Below, piece by piece: positions 14,660 to 19,297 of a stretch of 19,297 nucleotides of DNA (position 1 is the first letter of the stretch; the number at the start of each line of letters is the position of its first letter). The DNA comes from Planctomycetaceae bacterium UBA4732. Its GTDB lineage: Bacteria > Planctomycetota > Planctomycetia > Gemmatales > Gemmataceae. Made by a program: the position numbers and the translations under genes. Where the stretch lies: the NCBI GenBank assembly GCA_002404095.1, contig DHJA01000209.1, positions 12,190 to 31,486 on the forward strand. Direction: 5' to 3'. Below the pieces are notes generated by a model. The model was not told where the DNA came from. It ran no database searches and worked only from the letters and a program-made list of their open reading frames with translations.

Positions 14660-16138
14660 ATGAACGGCGCGGAGTTGTTGAAGGGCGTGGACTTCGTGAG
14701 CCGCGAGCGGAACATTTCCAAGGAAGTGATCTTCTCCAGCATCGAGAAGGCCGTCCGCCTCGCCATCCAAAAATGTTTTGACGACGAGGAAGGCATCGCC
14801 GTTACCATCGACCGGCAATCCGGCGTCATGCAGGCGCTCAAGGGCGAAAAGGAACTGGCCACGGAGGAGTTGGGCCGCATTCCTGCGCAAGCCGCCAAGC
14901 AAGTGCTAATCCAGAACTTCCGCGAGGAAGAGAGTAACGCGGTCTTTAATGAGTTCGACGCCAAAAAGGGCGAACTGGTCCACGGCACCGTCGGCCGTTT
15001 CGAGGGCGGCGCCGCTACCGTCAGCCTAGGCAAGACGGAGTGCCTGTTGCCGCGCGGCGAACAAATCCCCGGCGAAACGCACCACGTTGGCGAGCGCGTT
15101 AAAGCGGTCATCCTTGAAGTCAAGCGCGTCGGACATCGCGTGCGCATCATTTTATCGCGGACGCATCCCGATCTGATACGGCGGATGTTCGAGAATGAGA
15201 TTCCCGAGATCAACGACCGAACCATCGAGATCAAGGCGGTGGCCCGCGAGTCGGGTTACCGCACGAAAGTGGCGGTTTCCAGCGTCGATATGAAAGTGGA
15301 CTGCGTGGGCGCGTGCGTCGGCGTCCGTGGCAGCCGTATCAAGAACATCGTGGACGAGTTGGGCGGCGAACGAATCGACATTGTGCGCTGGAACGACGCG
15401 TTGCAGGTGCTTATTCCCAACGCGCTTCAGCCGGCACAGGTGGAAGAGGTTTTCCTTTATCCCCGCCTCGGACGAGCGATTGTGCTGGTCAAGGAAGACC
15501 AATTGTCGCTGGCGATTGGCCGTCGCGGTCAGAACGTGCGTCTGGCCTCGAAGCTGGTCGGCTGGGACATCGAGATCATGACCCACGACGAGCTGAACGA
15601 AGGCATCGAGCGGGCCGAGGGCTGGTTCCTGGCGGCGCCGAACGTCCAGCCGGAGATGGTGGAAACGCTCATCGAAGAGGGCTTCCTCTCCTACGACGAC
15701 TTGACGTTCGTGGAAGGGGCGGAGCTGGCGGAGTTGACCGGCCTGACGGAGGAGCAGGGCAACGAAATTATCGCTTACGCGGAGGAAGCGGCGGTGCGCG
15801 TGGAGGAGGAAACTCGCATCGCCAAGGCCGCCGAGGAACAGGAGCGGATCAACAATCCGGCCCCGGCCCCCGTGCAGCGTCGTACGGCCACGGAGCGGGC
15901 CATCGAGTTGCTGGGGCCTGACGTGGCGGCTCCCGCCGAGGAAGCGCCGGCGCCGAGCGCCGACCAGATTTTCGGCGAGGACGCGGCGCCGGCCGAGGCC
16001 GACCAGCCGGCGGAGGTCAAATTGACGGCGGAGCAACTATTCGGGCCGGACGAGACGGAGCCGGTCAAAGAAGAAACGCCATTGAGCGCCGCCCAGATTT
16101 TCGGCGAAGAGCCGACGGAGGAAGCTCCGAAACCGTAG
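14660..16138 (+). CDS. nusA: Transcription termination/antitermination factor NusA
   Basis: A 492-residue NusA, which binds RNA polymerase and nascent RNA to modulate pausing, termination and antitermination. Domains in order: N-terminal polymerase-binding domain (about 1-110), S1 domain (about 112-180, GELVHGTVGRFEGGAATVSL), KH1 with VGACVGVRGSRI (216-227) and ELGGERIDIV, KH2 with AIGRRGQNVRLASKL (from 285), then a helical acidic segment (about 325-400). The final 60 residues are Ala/Pro/Glu-rich and contain a nine-residue motif three times: SADQIFGED (433-441), TAEQLFGPD (456-464) and SAAQIFGEE (476-484). The ATG at 14660 follows GTGAGGG. rimP, the usual upstream neighbour, is missing; infB follows. 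Confidence 0.96.
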   Translation: MNGAELLKGVDFVSRERNISKEVIFSSIEKAVRLAIQKCFDDEEGIAVTIDRQSGVMQALKGEKELATEELGRIPAQAAKQVLIQNFREEESNAVFNEFDAKKGELVHGTVGRFEGGAATVSLGKTECLLPRGEQIPGETHHVGERVKAVILEVKRVGHRVRIILSRTHPDLIRRMFENEIPEINDRTIEIKAVARESGYRTKVAVSSVDMKVDCVGACVGVRGSRIKNIVDELGGERIDIVRWNDALQVLIPNALQPAQVEEVFLYPRLGRAIVLVKEDQLSLAIGRRGQNVRLASKLVGWDIEIMTHDELNEGIERAEGWFLAAPNVQPEMVETLIEEGFLSYDDLTFVEGAELAELTGLTEEQGNEIIAYAEEAAVRVEEETRIAKAAEEQERINNPAPAPVQRRTATERAIELLGPDVAAPAEEAPAPSADQIFGEDAAPAEADQPAEVKLTAEQLFGPDETEPVKEETPLSAAQIFGEEPTEEAPKP

Positions 16139-16143
16139 GGCTT

Positions 16144-16201
16144 CGCGCTCCCCTTAGGGTCGCGGCTAAACACGTTTAGCCGCGACCCTAAGGGGAGCGC
16201 G
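16144..16201. repeat. CGTTTAGCCGC-family palindrome, copy 3, inverted topology, between nusA and infB
   Basis: Two 28-bp units (16144-16171 and 16174-16201), exact reverse complements with a 2-bp spacer. Here the CGTTTAG ends face each other in the centre and the GGGGAGCGCG ends point outward, the reverse of copies 1 and 2. The sequence has CTAAGGGG where copies 1 and 2 have CGAAGGG. It begins 5 bp after the nusA stop. It may reduce readthrough into infB or process the message. Confidence 0.87.
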
Positions 16202-16246
16202 GGCCAGACACGAGAAGATTCCCTTCTTTTCCCCCGCTCAGTCGGT

Positions 16247-16252
16247 TACAAT
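16247..16252 (+). promoter_or_regulatory. Possible -10 element (TACAAT) for infB
   Basis: TACAAT lies 66 bp before the infB start in an AT-rich patch downstream of the palindrome. The -35 position has only TTCTTT (16224-16229, 17-bp spacing), a poor match. If real, infB has its own promoter in addition to readthrough from nusA. Confidence 0.3.
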
Positions 16253-16318
16253 AGAAATTACATCCGGTAGGACGCCCGAGCGTCGGGCGCGACAGCGAGT
16301 TCACACGGGGATTTCCGC

Positions 16319-19273
16319 TTGCAAACCGAGAAGGTTCGCGTTTATCATCTGGCGCACGAACTGAACATGGAGAGCAAGGAATTGCTCGATCTATGTCGTC
16401 AGCACGGCCTTGACGTGAAAAATCAGCTCAGCACGTTGGTCCCGGAGCAGCGCGACGCCATCATCGCCCTGGTGCGCAAAAAGGGGGCTGCGGCCGTCGC
16501 TCCGAAGGCGCCGACCGTCCCGCCCGTTTTGCAGCCGAAGCAAGTCCCGAACCTGACCGGACAGCGTCCCGCCGTTTCGCCTTCGCGTCCGCAGGTCAAG
16601 CGCGAACCCGAAGCCGTCACGCTGCCTGCCGCCGTCCCTTCCTCGGAGAAGCCTATCACCGCTGTTCCCGCCGCCAAGACGCCCAAACCGCACCCGGCCG
16701 CGCGCGTCCCTGAACCGCCTCCCGCTGTAACGCCTCCGCCCGTCGCCCTCCCGGCTGAAACATCCCCTGCGGCGGCGAAGGCGCCGGATGCGCCGCACGC
16801 CCCTGAGAAAACTCCGGCTCCGCCGGCGCACACCTCCTCCCCGCGCACGCAAGAACCGCCAGCCGACCCCGCGCCGATCCGGCCTCCCACGCTTCCTTCG
16901 GTGGGCGGCCCGCGTACGGTTCGTACGCTCACGCCCTCCGGCCAGCGCCCTAACGACGGAGGCGGCAGTCGCGGGCCTCTTGGCCGAGGCCGCGTACCTG
17001 GCTCTGGCGGGCGACCGACGCCTGTCGCCGGCGGGTATCGCGTTGCCACGCCGCCGCCGCAACGGCCGATCCGACAGGTTGAGAAAAAAGAACCGTCGGC
17101 GCCCACTGGCCCGCGCAAGATCTCCGAGATCCCACAGGAAATCTTGAATCGGGACGGCCCCGTCAAGATGGAGGATATCCAGCGCGCGATCAATCAGCAG
17201 AACAAGCCGGCCGCCAAGATCAGCCCCGTTCCGAACATCCCCGATGACATCATTGATGATGAAGAAGGGGCCGACGGCAAAAAGAAAGGCGCCACCGCCA
17301 AGCGCGGCCCTGGCGGCGTGCCCGGCCGCGACGCCCGTCACAATCAACGCAACGCGCGTCAGGAACAGCGCAAGACCAAGGCGGAAGTCGAGTTGAAGGG
17401 CGGCCGCGCGGGAACCCTCCTCAGCGACGACGACAATCCGCGCGTCCGACTCAAGCCGAAGAAGCAAAGGGTCAAAGGGCCGACTCAGCCGCGCGTCGGC
17501 AAAGTGCCGATTGACATGCCCATCACCGTCCGATCGCTGTCCGCGGCCATCGGCAAGCGCTCCGGCGAACTGCTCTTCAAGCTGATGGAACATGGCGCCC
17601 CGCCGACGATCACCATCAATTCGCTGATCGAGCCGGACATGGCCGAAGCGATGGCGCTGGAAGCGGGCTGCGAGTTGGACGTCAAGCACCCGTCGGACGC
17701 GGAACTACGCTTTGTCGAGGAAGCCCGGAAACCGGATCAGCCGGAAGACCGCCTGCCGCGAGCGCCGATCGTGACCATTATGGGCCACGTCGATCACGGC
17801 AAGACGTCGCTGCTGGACAAGATTCGCAAGAGCAACGTCGTGGACACCGAAGCGGGCGGCATCACGCAGGTGATCCGCGCGTGGCGCGTGGATCATGGCG
17901 GCCGGCCGGTCACGTTCCTCGACACGCCTGGCCACGAAGCGTTCACCAAGATGCGCGCCCGCGGCGCCAACGTGACGGACATCGCCGTCATCGTAGTGGC
18001 CGCCGACGACGGCGTGATGCCGCAGACCGAAGAGGCCGTCAGCCACGCCAAGGCGGCCGGCGTCTCCATCGTCGTCGCCATCAACAAAGTGGATTTGCCC
18101 AACGCCAACGTCAAGAAGACCGAGCAGCAGCTCTATGGCTTGGGTCTGATCCCCGACACGATGGGCGGCGACGTGCCTTTCATCTACACCAGCGCCGCCA
18201 CTGGCAAGGGCGTCGAAGAACTGCTCGACATGCTCTCGGTCGTGGCCGAGTTGCGCGAGCTGAAGGCCAACCCGAACAAACCGGCTTCGGGCACTTGTCT
18301 GGAAGCGAAGTTGAGCGAGGAGGAAGGCGTCTACGCCACGCTCCTCATCCGCGAGGGTACGCTCCGTCGCGGCGACGTGATCCTTGTCGGGGCCGCCTAC
18401 GGCCGCGTCCGCGCCCTCTACAACGATCTGGGGCAGCCCATTGATGAGGCGGGGCCGAGCGTGCCCGTGCAGATCACCGGCCTGGACGAGGTTCCCAACG
18501 CGGACGACCCCTTCCTGGTTGTACCGGACCTGTCCGAGGCGCGCGAGATCGCCGAGAATCGCAAATCCCGCAATCAGGCGGCCGCGCTGGTTCCTCACAA
18601 GACCATGCGCCTGGAAGACCTGGCGGCGATGAAGGTCGTCGAGTTGAAGGTCATCCTCAAAGCGGAGGCTCGTGGTTCCATCGAGGCCATCCGCAAGGAA
18701 CTCGAAAAGCTGCGGCATGATGAAGTAGTCGTCCGCGTACTACACGCGGCTATCGGCGGCATCACCGAAAGCGACGTGCAACTGGCGCTGACCTCGCCGG
18801 CCGACACACTCATCCTCGGTTTCAATGTGGTGCCGGACGATCGCGCACAAGCGCTCGCCGAGGAGCGCGGCGTCCAGATCCGTCAGTACAACATCATCTA
18901 CAAGTTGACGGACGACGTGCGGGCGGCGCTCGAAGGCAAGCTCAAGCCGCGCGAGGACGTTATCCACCTCGGCCGGGCCGTGGTGCGCGAGACGTTCCGG
19001 ATCAGCCGAACCGGCACCATCGCCGGCTGTCACATAACGCAGGGCGTCATCGAGCGCTCGGCCAAGGTACGCGTTATCCGCAGCGGCGTCGTGGTGTACC
19101 CGCCGCCGGAACGCTCGGTCGGCCTGGAGTCGCTCAAGCGCTTCAAGGAGGACGTGCGCGAGGTCCGCGAGGGTTACGAGTGCGGCCTCAAGGTGGCCGG
19201 CTATGACGACATTAAAGTGGACGACATCATTGAGGCGTACCGCATTGAACAAGTGATGCGCACACTTTCTTAG
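16319..19273 (+). CDS. infB: Translation initiation factor IF-2
   Basis: A 984-residue IF-2, the GTPase that brings initiator tRNA to the ribosome. Domains: IF2_N at residues 5-55 ([20 protein letters not shown]), a long Pro/Ala-rich then charged linker (about 60-390), a second IF2_N (396-460), the G domain from 482 and the C-terminal tRNA-binding domains. G motifs: GHVDHGKT (489-496), GGITQ (513-517), DTPGHEAF (535-542), NKVD (589-592) and SAATGKG (625-631). The usual GGITQHIGA is GGITQVIRA here. The start is TTG at 16319, with GGGG eight bases upstream; the first in-frame ATG would cut the conserved IF2_N helix. It follows nusA by 180 bp, the standard order. Confidence 0.96.
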   Translation: MQTEKVRVYHLAHELNMESKELLDLCRQHGLDVKNQLSTLVPEQRDAIIALVRKKGAAAVAPKAPTVPPVLQPKQVPNLTGQRPAVSPSRPQVKREPEAVTLPAAVPSSEKPITAVPAAKTPKPHPAARVPEPPPAVTPPPVALPAETSPAAAKAPDAPHAPEKTPAPPAHTSSPRTQEPPADPAPIRPPTLPSVGGPRTVRTLTPSGQRPNDGGGSRGPLGRGRVPGSGGRPTPVAGGYRVATPPPQRPIRQVEKKEPSAPTGPRKISEIPQEILNRDGPVKMEDIQRAINQQNKPAAKISPVPNIPDDIIDDEEGADGKKKGATAKRGPGGVPGRDARHNQRNARQEQRKTKAEVELKGGRAGTLLSDDDNPRVRLKPKKQRVKGPTQPRVGKVPIDMPITVRSLSAAIGKRSGELLFKLMEHGAPPTITINSLIEPDMAEAMALEAGCELDVKHPSDAELRFVEEARKPDQPEDRLPRAPIVTIMGHVDHGKTSLLDKIRKSNVVDTEAGGITQVIRAWRVDHGGRPVTFLDTPGHEAFTKMRARGANVTDIAVIVVAADDGVMPQTEEAVSHAKAAGVSIVVAINKVDLPNANVKKTEQQLYGLGLIPDTMGGDVPFIYTSAATGKGVEELLDMLSVVAELRELKANPNKPASGTCLEAKLSEEEGVYATLLIREGTLRRGDVILVGAAYGRVRALYNDLGQPIDEAGPSVPVQITGLDEVPNADDPFLVVPDLSEAREIAENRKSRNQAAALVPHKTMRLEDLAAMKVVELKVILKAEARGSIEAIRKELEKLRHDEVVVRVLHAAIGGITESDVQLALTSPADTLILGFNVVPDDRAQALAEERGVQIRQYNIIYKLTDDVRAALEGKLKPREDVIHLGRAVVRETFRISRTGTIAGCHITQGVIERSAKVRVIRSGVVVYPPPERSVGLESLKRFKEDVREVREGYECGLKVAGYDDIKVDDIIEAYRIEQVMRTLS

Positions 19274-19281
19274 TGAGAGAT

Positions 19282-19297
19282 CGTTTAGCCGCGACCC
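19282..19297. repeat. CGTTTAGCCGC-family unit, copy 4, cut by the window end
   Basis: The last 16 bases read CGTTTAGCCGCGACCC, identical to the unit start in copies 2 and 3. It lies 8 bp after the infB stop, again directly behind a gene. The rest of the unit and any partner arm lie outside the window. Confidence 0.75.

Noticed and set aside
16391..17689. Long open frame of 432 codons on the minus strand inside infB
   Set aside because: It is the complement of the Pro/Ala-rich IF-2 linker; the open frame follows from high GC and codon bias, and the predicted protein is Arg/Gly-rich with no recognisable domain.
17705..18718. Open frame of 337 codons on the minus strand inside the IF-2 G domain
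   Set aside because: It lies opposite the most conserved part of IF-2 and has no recognisable motif; antisense shadow of codon bias.

Overview
The window looks like chromosomal DNA of a high-GC bacterium, most plausibly a planctomycete (Gemmata-like). This is an inference from four things: the exported 664-residue protein built like the planctomycete DUF1570 group, the secreted beta-propeller lactonase, the shape of the IF-2 and NusA genes, and the abundance of long GC-rich palindromes between genes. No rRNA, tRNA, CRISPR array or transposase gene was seen.

Layout. (1) 69-870, plus: a DUF488 protein overlapping a YjbQ/UPF0047 protein. (2) 957-3476, minus: a cobalamin methyltransferase/decarboxylase (CbiE-CbiT fusion) followed by an exported lactonase-like beta-propeller protein. 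(3) 3569-4450, plus: a two-domain rhodanese. (4) 4550-6544, minus: a large exported protein with a collagen-like Gly-Pro repeat segment and a metalloprotease-like region whose metal-binding motifs look lost. (5) 6861-7295, plus: a small ACT-like protein. (6) 7361-10694, minus: a probable three-gene unit, read in the order helix-hairpin-helix protein (PolX N-terminus-like), UbiA-family prenyltransferase, FAD-dependent phytoene-desaturase-like oxidoreductase, behind a good sigma70-type promoter. (7) 10898-13243, plus: a possible small cationic peptide, then a DNA methyltransferase and a PD-(D/E)xK endonuclease forming a compact restriction-modification (R-M) cassette of lower GC. (8) 13431-19273, plus: a lone sugar-type ABC ATPase, then nusA and infB, the conserved transcription/translation block.

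The strongest non-genic signal is a set of long, near-perfect inverted repeats in the gaps. One family uses a unit of about 28 bp beginning CGTTTAGCCGC. It occurs at 888-954, 4464-4539, 16144-16201 and, cut by the window end, at 19282-19297, in two opposite topologies. Unrelated palindromes lie at 6669-6756, 7295-7383 and 13268-13333; the last is flanked by TTA on both sides. All three convergent gene junctions carry such a hairpin, so they probably act as two-way terminators, and some may also be non-autonomous mobile elements.

A different kind of signal precedes nusA: a UUCG-tetraloop hairpin followed by a textbook intrinsic terminator ending only 30 bp before the nusA start codon. This suggests attenuation control of NusA synthesis.
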